A stretch of DNA of 64,000 nucleotides from a virus. The notes beneath the pieces were generated by a model, which saw only the letters and a program-made list of their open reading frames with translations, did not search any database and was not told the DNA's origin. The stretch covers positions 1 to 64,000 of the IMG/VR virus record IMGVR_UViG_3300037246_001677; one strand, given 5' to 3'. Below are positions 30,505 through 36,862 of the stretch, one piece after another. A program made the position numbers and the translations under genes. Every line of letters starts with the position of its first letter. Within the stretch, counting starts at the first letter, position 1.

Positions 30505-30568
30505 TGTAACGGCAGCACTAGAGACTTTGAATCTCTCAGTCCGGGTTCGAATCCCAGTTGGGCCGCCA
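30495..30568 (+). tRNA. tRNA-Gln(UUG)
   Basis: Loop CTTTGAA on AGAGA/TCTCT; G73; acceptor AGCCCAA/TTGGGCC with mismatched 1-72; CCA encoded. Overlaps the preceding gene. Confidence 0.9.
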
Positions 30569-30638
30569 TATTAACCGTAGCAGGTAAGGTTCCTTCGCTT
30601 TAGTAAAAAACCTGGGAGTGGTTCTCCCAAACATTTAT

Positions 30639-30713
30639 GGTGTTGTTAAGATAGCGGTAGTCGTCGAGGTTGTGGCCCTCGGAGGACGGGTTCGAATCCC
30701 GTACATCACCCCA
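30639..30713 (+). tRNA. tRNA-His(GUG)
   Basis: Loop TTGTGGC on CGAGG/CCTCG; extra G-1 opposite C73, the His identity pair; CCA encoded. The 70 bp before it have GGGAG/CTCCC and AGGTTCC-type stems but no gene. Confidence 0.92.
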
Positions 30714-30728
30714 ACTTTAAAAAGGAAA

Positions 30729-30977
30729 ATGTGGATGGAAATAAAAGTCGGTGTTAATATAATAAGACAAGTGTTTGCTCCAGATTATGATTGGTCCGTT
30801 CTTTATTTTAAAAATGTCAAAATATGGGAAGGTCATAATTGTGAGAGTGAAAACATTAGGAAAGTATCAGAAGCACTTGGTGCTGTTTTCGTTCAATATG
30901 AGTTTACAGATGAAAATGAAATTGATGGTTGTACACCAGATTCATTCGTACACATTCGGGGAATAAAAGAATTATAA
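30729..30977 (+). CDS. hypothetical protein
   Basis: 80-82 aa from MWMEIKVG (ATG at 30729 or 30735, AAAGGAAAA just upstream). The longer frame reaching into tRNA-His is rejected. Alpha/beta; no family recognised. Confidence 0.5.
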   Translation: MWMEIKVGVNIIRQVFAPDYDWSVLYFKNVKIWEGHNCESENIRKVSEALGAVFVQYEFTDENEIDGCTPDSFVHIRGIKEL

Positions 30978-30978
30978 T

Positions 30979-31053
30979 GGGTTCTTGGTGAAATGGTATC
31001 ACGGCGGGCTCTTAACCCGTTAATTAAAGGTTCGAATCCTTTAGGGCCCACCA
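30979..31053 (+). tRNA. tRNA-Lys(CUU)
   Basis: Loop CTCTTAA on GCGGG/CCCGT; acceptor GGGTTCT/AGGGCCC; CCA encoded. Confidence 0.93.
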
Positions 31054-31060
31054 AATTTAA

Positions 31061-31143
31061 AAATCAGTAGCGTAGTGAAGAGTTACTTCGAATTATTACT
31101 TGAAATAATACCAAACAGTCTCTTTGTGATTGTACTCTGATTT
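31061..31143 (+). ncRNA. Y RNA (minimal form)
   Basis: 83 nt. Outer stem AAATCAG/CTGATTT, then the Ro-binding lower stem AGCGTAGTGAAGAGTTACTTCG (first 20 nt AGCGTAGTGAAGAGTTACTT) against CTCTTTGTGATTGTACT, and an upper hairpin TATTACTTGAAATAATA. The same strand pair recurs in three other RNAs in this window, two next to the Ro60 gene. No tRNA-like module in this copy. Confidence 0.75.
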
Positions 31144-31170
31144 AAAATAAAACATGTGAAAGGAATTAAA

Positions 31171-31359
31171 ATGGCTTATAGAAAGCAAGTGAAAAAAGAA
31201 AAAAGTTTGACTTTGGAGGATTTACAAGCAATACGTGACCAGGCAAGAGGTAGCATAGCTTTAAGAGATGCCGATGAGCAAATTAATCTTCACTTTCTTC
31301 CACCAAAACCAAGAAGAAAGAAAAAGCAAAAGAAGGAAAGACGATATAGAGAAAGATAA
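31171..31359 (+). CDS. small basic protein
   Basis: 62 aa from MAYRKQVK; very basic C-terminus (PKPRRKKKQKKERR). GAAAGGAATT site. Possible RNA-binding tail. Confidence 0.55.
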   Translation: MAYRKQVKKEKSLTLEDLQAIRDQARGSIALRDADEQINLHFLPPKPRRKKKQKKERRYRER

Positions 31360-31362
31360 TAT

Positions 31363-31440
31363 AGGAGTGTAGGCCAATTTGGTAGAGTCACTGCGTTTAG
31401 ACCGCAGACAGTGTGGGTTCGAATCCCATCGCTCCTACCA
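31363..31440 (+). tRNA. tRNA-Leu(UAG), short variable arm
   Basis: 78 nt, loop TTTAGAC on CTGCG/CGCAG, acceptor AGGAGTG/CGCTCCT, A73, CCA. The variable loop is only ACAGT, class I, unlike normal class II tRNA-Leu. Confidence 0.88.
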
Positions 31441-31473
31441 TAATAAAAATAAAAATATAAGAAAGGAAATTCA

Positions 31474-31659
31474 ATGACAGAATTGTTAACTTTTATACAG
31501 ATGTGGTGGCAAGAATTGTTGTTTTCAGTTTCAATATTAATGTTTATAGCTGGTGTTTCAATAAAATTGTCGGAGGGTAGTAATGAAACAGTCAAAATAT
31601 CTAAAAATGAATGGCTTAAAGGACGGGTATCTATACAAACTTACAGCCAGAAATGGTAA
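31474..31659 (+). CDS. small membrane protein
   Basis: 61 aa with one transmembrane helix (LLFSVSILMFIAGVSI). GAAAGGAAATTC site. Overlaps the next gene in another frame by 77 bp. Confidence 0.5.
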   Translation: MTELLTFIQMWWQELLFSVSILMFIAGVSIKLSEGSNETVKISKNEWLKGRVSIQTYSQKW

Positions 31660-31951
31660 TTATGGTGTGTGGATAGAAGAAAAGAAAGGCTTCGTTCTCA
31701 GCAGATTTAAATTTGGTGATAATTTTCCATTTGTGGAATACCATTACGATAGTGATCCTCACTTTGGGACTGCCAAGCCTTTAGAAGAAGTAGAGAAATG
31801 CTCGGTTGACACTGAAAATTATACCTCAAAGGAAATGTTAGATTATCTAAATAGTGTAGATAATAATACAAGATGTCAGCTATGTGGGCAATCAAAAGGT
31901 GATTGGTTAACTCATCTTGCAGATTGTCCGAATAAAAACAAAATAGATTAG
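31583..31951 (+). CDS. hypothetical protein with zinc finger
   Basis: 122 aa; C-terminal CQLCGQ...HLADC C2HC-type finger, beta-rich N-terminal half. TAG stop shares its last base with tRNA-Leu(GAG). GGAGGGTAGTA site upstream. Confidence 0.55.
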   Translation: MKQSKYLKMNGLKDGYLYKLTARNGNYGVWIEEKKGFVLSRFKFGDNFPFVEYHYDSDPHFGTAKPLEEVEKCSVDTENYTSKEMLDYLNSVDNNTRCQLCGQSKGDWLTHLADCPNKNKID

Positions 31952-32028
31952 CCGAAGTAGCCCAAATAGGTAGAGGCACATGGTCGAGGGCCATGACAGT
32001 GTGGGTTCGAATCCCACTTTCGGTACCA
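31951..32028 (+). tRNA. tRNA-Leu(GAG), short variable arm
   Basis: 78 nt, loop TCGAGGG on CATGG/CCATG (C33 instead of U33), acceptor GCCGAAG/TTTCGGT, A73, CCA. Same ACAGT variable loop. Confidence 0.82.
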
Positions 32029-32034
32029 AAATTT

Positions 32035-32112
32035 AGGGGCGTAGGCCAACTAGGTAGAGTCATCAGGCTTAAACCCTGTACAGTGTGGGTTCGAATCCCA
32101 CCGCCCCTACCA
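32035..32112 (+). tRNA. tRNA-Leu(UAA), short variable arm
   Basis: 78 nt, loop CTTAAAC on CAGG/CCTG, acceptor AGGGGCG/CGCCCCT, A73, CCA. ACAGT variable loop. Confidence 0.88.
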
Positions 32113-32133
32113 ATTTTAAAGAAAGGATCCAAT

Positions 32134-32358
32134 ATGAAATATGCCCATCCAGATATAAACATTTGTGTTCCATTAATTCCAATAGTACTGCTAATGGATA
32201 AATATCTTGGAATACCAGCACCTGAAATATTTACAGTATTTATATGGGTATCTACTGGACTGGTATGGTTAATATGGAAATTCTCTGTGAAAGATTGGAC
32301 AACAAAAACTAAAACTAACAAATATTGGTATAACTACTGGAAAAACAAGGGGGTGTAG
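32134..32358 (+). CDS. small membrane protein
   Basis: 74 aa from MKYAHPDI (AAAGGATCC site); two hydrophobic helices (residues 10-22 and 34-48), basic C-terminus. The TAG stop lies in tRNA-Leu(CAA). Confidence 0.55.
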   Translation: MKYAHPDINICVPLIPIVLLMDKYLGIPAPEIFTVFIWVSTGLVWLIWKFSVKDWTTKTKTNKYWYNYWKNKGV

Positions 32359-32426
32359 GCCAACTTGGTAGAGTCACTGGATTCAAAATTCAGACAGTGT
32401 GGGTTCGAATCCCACCACCCCTACCA
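32349..32426 (+). tRNA. tRNA-Leu(CAA), short variable arm
   Basis: 78 nt, loop TTCAAAA on CTGGA/TTCAG, acceptor GGGGGTG/CACCCCT, A73, CCA. ACAGT variable loop. Overlaps the preceding gene by 10 bp. Confidence 0.88.
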
Positions 32427-32442
32427 TAGAAAGGAATAAAAT

Positions 32443-32661
32443 ATGCACACAGAATTACAAGTATTGGATGATATAGATAATGAAAAATGTTGGAAATGTA
32501 GAAAAGATGAAATGTGTCTTGATGAAGAAGGTGGATTACATCAAGGATTTACATGTAAGTCTTGTGGAGCAGAAGTAATCATCACATATAAAAGAGTGAT
32601 GGTATATCCAATTGTTCTATGTGATTCAGAAGCAGATGAAGAAATAGAAGTATATAAATAA
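32443..32661 (+). CDS. zinc-ribbon protein
   Basis: 72 aa with CWKC (C16/C19) and CKSC (C38/C41), acidic C-terminus. GAAAGGAAT site. Confidence 0.6.
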   Translation: MHTELQVLDDIDNEKCWKCRKDEMCLDEEGGLHQGFTCKSCGAEVIITYKRVMVYPIVLCDSEADEEIEVYK

Positions 32662-32694
32662 TAGTCTCACCTGCCATGTGTAGGAGGAGCATTC

Positions 32695-32722
32695 GGAACC
32701 GCAATCACGAGATTGCGGTTCC
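32695..32722 (+). ncRNA. 12-bp perfect hairpin
   Basis: GGAACCGCAATC / GATTGCGGTTCC with ACGA loop, in the 76-nt gap before the tRNA-mimic Y RNA. No T-run follows, so more likely a processing or regulatory hairpin than a terminator. Confidence 0.5.
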
Positions 32723-32737
32723 AGCCTAACAATATAA

Positions 32738-32878
32738 ATAATCGGTAGCGTAGTGAAGAGTTACTTCGGAATCATAATCCCGAGATTGGAGGTTCGAGTC
32801 CTTCTTTCCCCGCCTATGGGGAAATGGTCTAACTGGTTAAGACACGTAAACGTCTCTTTATGGTAGTACTCCGATTAT
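32738..32878 (+). ncRNA. YrlA-type Y RNA with tRNA-like module
   Basis: 141 nt. Outer stem ATAATCGG/CCGATTAT; Ro-binding strands AGCGTAGTGAAGAGTTACTT and CTCTTTATGGTAGTACT as in the other Y RNAs. Between them is a circularly permuted tRNA: anticodon-like ATAATCCCGAGATT, T arm GGTTCGAGTCC, acceptor-like TTTCCCC/GGGGAAA closed by a loop, then a D arm GGTCTAACTGGTTAAGACA. This is the architecture known for bacterial YrlA RNAs, which tether PNPase or other partners to Ro60. Confidence 0.85.
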
Positions 32879-32888
32879 TAGAATTTTC

Positions 32889-32963
32889 GCCTATGTGGTG
32901 TAATGGTAGCACGCCAGACTGTCGATCTGGAAGCGACGGTTCGATTTCCGTTCATGGGCGCCA
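32889..32963 (+). tRNA. tRNA-Asp(GUC)
   Basis: Loop CTGTCGA on CCAGA/TCTGG; G73; acceptor GCCTATG/CATGGGC; CCA encoded. Confidence 0.93.
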
Positions 32964-32967
32964 TTAG

Positions 32968-32996
32968 TTTACAAAGTCATTTTGATTTGATATAAT
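32968..32996 (+). promoter_or_regulatory. internal promoter of tRNA array
   Basis: TTTACA, 17 bp, TGA-TATAAT. Confidence 0.85.
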
Positions 32997-33011
32997 AAAG
33001 AATAAAGGTTA

Positions 33012-33078
33012 AGCCGACCACATCGAAAATCGCATTACTTCGGTTGGAACCCTGCTATGCGAGCGAAATCGGCAAACA
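33012..33078 (+). ncRNA. structured leader element
   Basis: GCCGA/TCGGC outer stem and TCGCAT/ATGCGA inner stem between promoter and tRNA-Ile. Confidence 0.35.
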
Positions 33079-33085
33079 ATTTCAT

Positions 33086-33159
33086 GGTCTGGTCGTCCAA
33101 CGGTAGGACGCGCGCCCGATAAGCGTGAAACATAGGTTCGATCCCTATTCAGACTACCA
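33086..33159 (+). tRNA. tRNA-Ile(GAU)
   Basis: Loop CCGATAA on CGCGC/GCGTG; acceptor GGTCTGG/TCAGACT; CCA encoded. Confidence 0.9.
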
Positions 33160-33169
33160 CAATTAACAT

Positions 33170-33261
33170 GGTCCGATAGTACAACGGTAGTACAGCGGTT
33201 TTATAAGCCGTAAGCCCCGGATTAGGGCGGAATATAGGTTCGAATCCTATTCGGACTACCA
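33170..33261 (+). tRNA. tRNA-Ile(UAU) with long variable arm
   Basis: 92 nt. Loop TTTATAA; acceptor GGTCCGA/TCGGACT, A73, CCA. The variable region forms its own GCCC/GGGC hairpin as in class II tRNAs, very unusual for Ile. Its acceptor and D arm resemble the neighbouring Ile(GAU). Confidence 0.85.
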
Positions 33262-33276
33262 AAAAAGGATAAAGAA

Positions 33277-33561
33277 ATGGAACATACAGATAAATGTTTG
33301 AGCGGCAGTGAATGTAATTGCGCTGTTGAGAACGAGAACGAGAAAGAAAAAGTTGAAAAAGCTTTAAACAAAATCAGACCGATGCTACAGGCGGATGGTG
33401 GTGATGTAGAGCTTGTGGACGTTCAAGATGGAGTTGTAACTGTTCGCTTGCAAGGAGCATGTGGTAGTTGTCCAATGTCACAATTAACATTAAAAAACGG
33501 AATTGAGCGGATTTTGAAAGAAGAAGTGCCTGAGGTGGTATCCGTAGAATCTGTTCAGTAG
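33277..33561 (+). CDS. NifU/NfuA-like Fe-S scaffold protein
   Basis: 94 aa. C-terminal NifU domain: [36 protein letters not shown] with the CxxC cluster-binding pair (C69/C72), ending in [13 protein letters not shown]-terminal 30 residues carry extra Cys (CLSGSECNC). Would hold or transfer [4Fe-4S] clusters to a phage or host enzyme. ATG follows AAAAAAGGATAAAG. Confidence 0.88.
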   Translation: MEHTDKCLSGSECNCAVENENEKEKVEKALNKIRPMLQADGGDVELVDVQDGVVTVRLQGACGSCPMSQLTLKNGIERILKEEVPEVVSVESVQ

Positions 33562-33573
33562 GAGAAAAAAATT

Positions 33574-33753
33574 ATGTTTTTCTGTATAAAATGCAAACAA
33601 CAATTCGGTTCACACATGTCAAGATATGGAGATTGTCCATACTGTGGCACAATCAACATGGTTGCTCAAAAAACAAAAGACTTAGGAATTAATGTTCTGT
33701 TTAAAAATTCAAACCCAATAAAAAAGTTATTGAAACTTATAAACAAAAATTAG
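33574..33753 (+). CDS. zinc-ribbon protein
   Basis: 59 aa (MFFCIKCKQQ start) with CIKC and CPYC pairs. AGGAGAAAAAAATT site. TAG stop shares its G with tRNA-Ser(UGA). Confidence 0.6.
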   Translation: MFFCIKCKQQFGSHMSRYGDCPYCGTINMVAQKTKDLGINVLFKNSNPIKKLLKLINKN

Positions 33754-33846
33754 GAGGGTGACCGGCTGGACGAGGAGCTTGTCTTGAAAACAAGTAGGTC
33801 CTGTTAGTAGCGGGGCTTAGGGGTTCGAGTCCCCTGCCCTCCTCCA
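33753..33846 (+). tRNA. tRNA-Ser(UGA)
   Basis: 94 nt class II; loop CTTGAAA on CTTGT/ACAAG; acceptor GGAGGGT/GCCCTCC; CCA encoded. Confidence 0.93.
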
Positions 33847-33925
33847 TTTTTACCATGCGGGTGTGGATTATATCTGGTAAAACCGTATACCCCGGTGATG
33901 TAATGGGAAACACCCCCGCTAAATT
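33847..33925 (+). ncRNA. pseudoknot-like RNA element
   Basis: TTTTACCA pairs with TGGTAAAA, while GCGGGTGT between them pairs with ACACCCCCGC downstream; the two stems interleave, which predicts a pseudoknot. Sits in the leader of the gene at 33943; possible translational switch. Confidence 0.4.
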
Positions 33926-33942
33926 TTTAGAAAGGAATTAAT

Positions 33943-34299
33943 GTGATAAGTAATAAGGTAATGAAAACAGACGAGTTCAAAGATTCTATTTATTATCGTA
34001 TAGCATGTGGATGTGGTAGCAACGACCATGACTTAACAATAGAATTTGAATATGACAAAGACCTACCAGATATGGTTTCCTTAAACCTTTATAAAAAATT
34101 AGTATGGACTTCTCATTATGGTACTGGTAATTTTATAACAAGATTTTGGAAAAGAATAACAGGAGCCTTAAAAGTTTTATTTTTAGGTTATATTGAAGTA
34201 GAAGAGTCATTAATACTAAGAGACGAAGGACACATTGACTCATTTATAAAGGCTCTGGAAGAAGGAAAACAATATATTCAAAAACTAAACGGAGAGTGA
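33943..34299 (+). CDS. hypothetical protein
   Basis: 118 aa from a GTG (8 nt after AAAGGAATT) or an ATG at 33961. Alpha/beta with IACGCGS near residue 27 (Cys pair). Its TGA stop lies in tRNA-Ser(CGA). Confidence 0.5.
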   Translation: MISNKVMKTDEFKDSIYYRIACGCGSNDHDLTIEFEYDKDLPDMVSLNLYKKLVWTSHYGTGNFITRFWKRITGALKVLFLGYIEVEESLILRDEGHIDSFIKALEEGKQYIQKLNGE

Positions 34300-34377
34300 C
34301 CGGCTGGACGAGGAGCTAGTTTCGAAAACTAGTAGGAGGTAACACTTCTAAGGGTTCGAGTCCCTTACTCTCCTCCA
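34291..34377 (+). tRNA. tRNA-Ser(CGA)
   Basis: 87 nt class II; loop TTCGAAA on CTAGT/ACTAG; acceptor GGAGAGT/ACTCTCC; CCA encoded. Overlaps the preceding gene by 9 bp. Confidence 0.93.
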
Positions 34378-34393
34378 CATGAAAGGAAAAATA

Positions 34394-34597
34394 ATGTTAT
34401 TTGAACTCAATAAAGAAGATGTAGAAGAATATAAAAAATGGAAAAAACAACATGATAAAACCTGCCAAAGTCTATATGTTGGTGCTATAGGAGGAAGATT
34501 AAATTTCTCGTTTACACCCACTGGATTAGGTGATATAATTAGAATAAAATGTGCATGTGGTGAAGAGTTGGATTTAACACATTCTGAAAGGTGGTAA
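34394..34597 (+). CDS. hypothetical protein
   Basis: 67 aa from MLFELNKE (GAAAGGAAAAATA site). C-terminal CACGEEL single Cys pair. No function. Confidence 0.5.
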   Translation: MLFELNKEDVEEYKKWKKQHDKTCQSLYVGAIGGRLNFSFTPTGLGDIIRIKCACGEELDLTHSERW

Positions 34598-34601
34598 ATT
34601 A

Positions 34602-35078
34602 ATGATTAGACAAATATGGGACTTTCCAAGGAATGTCAAATATGGCGTTAAAAATCTGATAACATGGTTTCCAATCATTTGGCGTGATAGATGGTGGGAT
34701 ACTCTTTTTGTTTATCCAATACTTCATAAAAAACTTACCATGATGGAAAAACATTTCAGAGAAGATGGGTGTCATGTTTACAATGAAAAAGATGCAGATA
34801 AAATTAAAATCTGTGTTCTTCTTCTTAAAAGAATTATGGATGATGGTTATTTCAAAAACGCATTCAAAAGACATAATGAAAAATGGGGTGATTCTAATGT
34901 TTCATTTGAAGAGTCATTCATAAAAATTACTTATGAAAAAGCAAACACAGAAGAAGATAAAAAAGAGGAAAGAAAAGATTTCAAACGTGCCATCAAACAT
35001 GAAGAGATGTTGAACCAACAAGATATTAACTACCTGTTCAAAATGATGTCAAAACATCTTAGAACATGGTGGGATTAA
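34602..35078 (+). CDS. hypothetical protein
   Basis: 158 aa, Trp-rich N-terminus (WDFP, WFPIIWRDRWW), then charged helices. Looks like a soluble helical protein seen in several large phages; role unknown. Confidence 0.55.
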   Translation: MIRQIWDFPRNVKYGVKNLITWFPIIWRDRWWDTLFVYPILHKKLTMMEKHFREDGCHVYNEKDADKIKICVLLLKRIMDDGYFKNAFKRHNEKWGDSNVSFEESFIKITYEKANTEEDKKEERKDFKRAIKHEEMLNQQDINYLFKMMSKHLRTWWD

Positions 35079-35084
35079 ATTTAA

Positions 35085-35158
35085 GCCTCCGTAGTTCAAT
35101 GGATAGAACACTCGGCTACGAACCGGGAAACGCGGGATCAATACCTGCCGGGGGTACC
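35085..35158 (+). tRNA. tRNA-Arg(ACG)
   Basis: Loop CTACGAA on CTCGG/CCGGG; acceptor GCCTCCG/CGGGGGT; T-loop ATCAATA departs from T54; A34 would need host TadA for inosine. CCA encoded. Confidence 0.88.
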
Positions 35159-35164
35159 AAATAT

Positions 35165-35310
35165 AAATGGAGTGGTTATTTTTAATGGGAATCGCGATTC
35201 CCGATTGATTTAGAATTAACTTACTCAAAATGCAGAGATCGGATTTCAAAGGGGACTTTGCCCTCTGCTGTTTCTTGGCCGTCCCGGGCCGCCAAGTGAT
35301 AAATTAGTCC
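35165..35310 (+). ncRNA. structured RNA E in tRNA array
   Basis: Gene-free stretch with GGGAATC/GATTCCC palindrome, GCAGAG/CTCTGC around AAAG-GGG-CTTT, and CTTGGC/GCCAAG. High GC for the region; identity unknown. Confidence 0.4.
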
Positions 35311-35321
35311 TTTACTTTTTT

Positions 35322-35396
35322 ATCTCTATAGCTCAATGGATAGAGCCTATGTTTCCTAAACATAAGACCGGGGTTCGATTCCCCGTAGGGATTCCA
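35322..35396 (+). tRNA. tRNA-Arg(CCU)
   Basis: Loop TTCCTAA on TATGT/ACATA; acceptor ATCTCTA/TAGGGAT; CCA encoded. Confidence 0.92.
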
Positions 35397-35404
35397 CAGT
35401 TTGT

Positions 35405-35563
35405 GAAGAAACTGATATGGATATAAGTGTAGGTAAATGTCGACTTGCTAAAACTTATATTTGAAGTAGTCGAAAAACGACCTTATCCGTCAGAGTTTTG
35501 AAAAGGAGTACGGACCCTGTTAGTAAACCGGTTAAAGAAAGCAGGTGCTATGTCAGTTTCTTC
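35405..35563 (+). ncRNA. structured RNA F
   Basis: 159 nt closed by a perfect 11-bp stem GAAGAAACTGA/TCAGTTTCTTC. Inside: ATATAAGT/ACTTATAT arm and GTACGGAC-type pairs. Located just before a small gene; could be a cis-regulator or free RNA. No family recognised. Confidence 0.5.
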
Positions 35564-35593
35564 CAACCACAGAATAAAAAGAAAGGAAATAAA

Positions 35594-35848
35594 ATGTTAA
35601 AAAGTGTAATGTTACAAAATTTAAATTTGTTACGCAAATCAAATTTGGCAAATAAGTTAAAGTGTCTACATAAAGGACATATATGGTGTATCGCTCAACC
35701 TGATCCAGATGGTGAAGTTGATTTACCAAATGGAGAAACAGTGTATGGTTGTTTAGATATATATGCCTGCTTCAGATGTGGTAAGGTAAAAAGTGTTTTC
35801 ACACCAGAAAAGGAAATTCCAGAAGAAGATTGGTCCGAATTTAATTAA
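35594..35848 (+). CDS. hypothetical protein with CxxC
   Basis: 84 aa from MLKSVMLQ (GAAAGGAAATAAA site); CLHKGH...C and CFRCG motifs indicate a zinc site. Confidence 0.55.
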   Translation: MLKSVMLQNLNLLRKSNLANKLKCLHKGHIWCIAQPDPDGEVDLPNGETVYGCLDIYACFRCGKVKSVFTPEKEIPEEDWSEFN

Positions 35849-35865
35849 TAAGAAAGGAACAAAAA

Positions 35866-36024
35866 ATGTTAAAGAAAATAATGACTCCAATTACTTTTTT
35901 AATGGAAAAAGGTTTAGATGGCAAAACAGGAAATTTTTGGGATTATGTTTGCCAATACATTATGGCTTGTGGTATAGGTGCCCATATTTTTATTGGTTTC
36001 CTTATTATAATGTCGTTATTTTAA
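35866..36024 (+). CDS. small membrane protein
   Basis: 52 aa (MLKKIMTPIT start) with a C-terminal transmembrane helix (GAHIFIGFLIIMSLF). GAAAGGAAC site. Confidence 0.5.
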   Translation: MLKKIMTPITFLMEKGLDGKTGNFWDYVCQYIMACGIGAHIFIGFLIIMSLF

Positions 36025-36035
36025 AGGATTAGAAT

Positions 36036-36455
36036 ATGTTTGATATTTCAAAAATAAACTGTCCAAAGGTGGCTGTAGATGCAGTCATTCAATTAGAAGG
36101 CACAAAGAATATTGTTCTGATAAAAAGAAAATATCCACCATTAGGTCTTGCTCTTCCAGGTGGGTTCGTTGATTATGGTGAGTCATTAGAGGATGCCGTA
36201 ATTAGAGAAGTCAAAGAAGAAACGGGTTTGGAATTTTATAATATGAATCAGTTAAGCGCAAGATCAAACCCAAATAGAGACCCACGAGGTCATATAATTT
36301 CTATTCCTTGGTGGGGATTTGGAAAGGGTGATCCTGTCGCACAAGATGATGCAAAAGAGATATTTATAATATCAAGAACAAAAACCATGATACAGGAATA
36401 TGCTTTCGAAGATCATAGAAGAATGATCTTAGAATATATTTTTGCCTGTGATTAA
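36036..36455 (+). CDS. NUDIX hydrolase
   Basis: 139 aa. Complete NUDIX box GGFVDYGESLEDAVIREVKEETG (GX5EX7REVxEExG; residues about 45-67). Fold and length suit ADP-ribose/ADP-sugar or dNTP pyrophosphatases; overall look is closest to ADP-ribose type. Could process ADP-ribose or cap-like nucleotides linked to the NAD genes. Inferred substrate. Confidence 0.9.
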   Translation: MFDISKINCPKVAVDAVIQLEGTKNIVLIKRKYPPLGLALPGGFVDYGESLEDAVIREVKEETGLEFYNMNQLSARSNPNRDPRGHIISIPWWGFGKGDPVAQDDAKEIFIISRTKTMIQEYAFEDHRRMILEYIFACD

Positions 36456-36458
36456 TAA

Positions 36459-36533
36459 GCCACCTTAGTTAACCTGGTATAACCAATGTTTCGTAATCAT
36501 TAATAGCAGGTTCAAGTCCTGCAGGTGGCCCCA
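36459..36533 (+). tRNA. tRNA-Thr(CGU)
   Basis: Loop TTCGTAA on AATG/CATT; acceptor GCCACCT/AGGTGGC; CCA encoded. Confidence 0.92.
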
Positions 36534-36540
36534 CACATAA

Positions 36541-36614
36541 GCCGTCATAGTTCAAAGGTAGAACGCGTCTTTGGTAAGGACGAAGTTTGAGTTCGATTCT
36601 CAATGGTGGCTCCA
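36541..36614 (+). tRNA. tRNA-Thr(GGU)
   Basis: Loop TTGGTAA on CGTCT/GGACG; acceptor GCCGTCA/TGGTGGC; CCA encoded. All but one Thr codon class is now covered. Confidence 0.93.
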
Positions 36615-36632
36615 CACAAAAGAAGTACTCTA

Positions 36633-36661
36633 TTTACATTCCGTAAAATCTATGATATAAT
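36633..36661 (+). promoter_or_regulatory. sigma70-type promoter
   Basis: TTTACA, 17 bp, TGA-TATAAT. Confidence 0.85.
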
Positions 36662-36691
36662 AAATAAAAAATCAAAAAAAGGAGAAGCTTT

Positions 36692-36862
36692 ATGAAATGT
36701 GTAAAAAACATGGAGAGTGGAAAAATCAACCGTATGTCGGATATCCTCGCTCGATCTTTAATTGAGAGTAACCCAGGCAAATGGTCTTTTGCGCCTAAAA
36801 ATGAGTGGAAAGCACAAGCAAAAAATATTGCTGGTAGGAGGAAGTTCTATGCACAAGGATGA
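36692..36862 (+). CDS. small basic protein
   Basis: 56 aa (MKCVKNMESG start). AAAAAGGAGAAGC site. Overlaps the next gene by 14 bp. Confidence 0.55.
   Translation: MKCVKNMESGKINRMSDILARSLIESNPGKWSFAPKNEWKAQAKNIAGRRKFYAQG

Noticed and set aside
30618-30728. N-terminal extension of the 30729 gene
   Set aside because: Would be translated through the whole tRNA-His gene; a good start exists after it.
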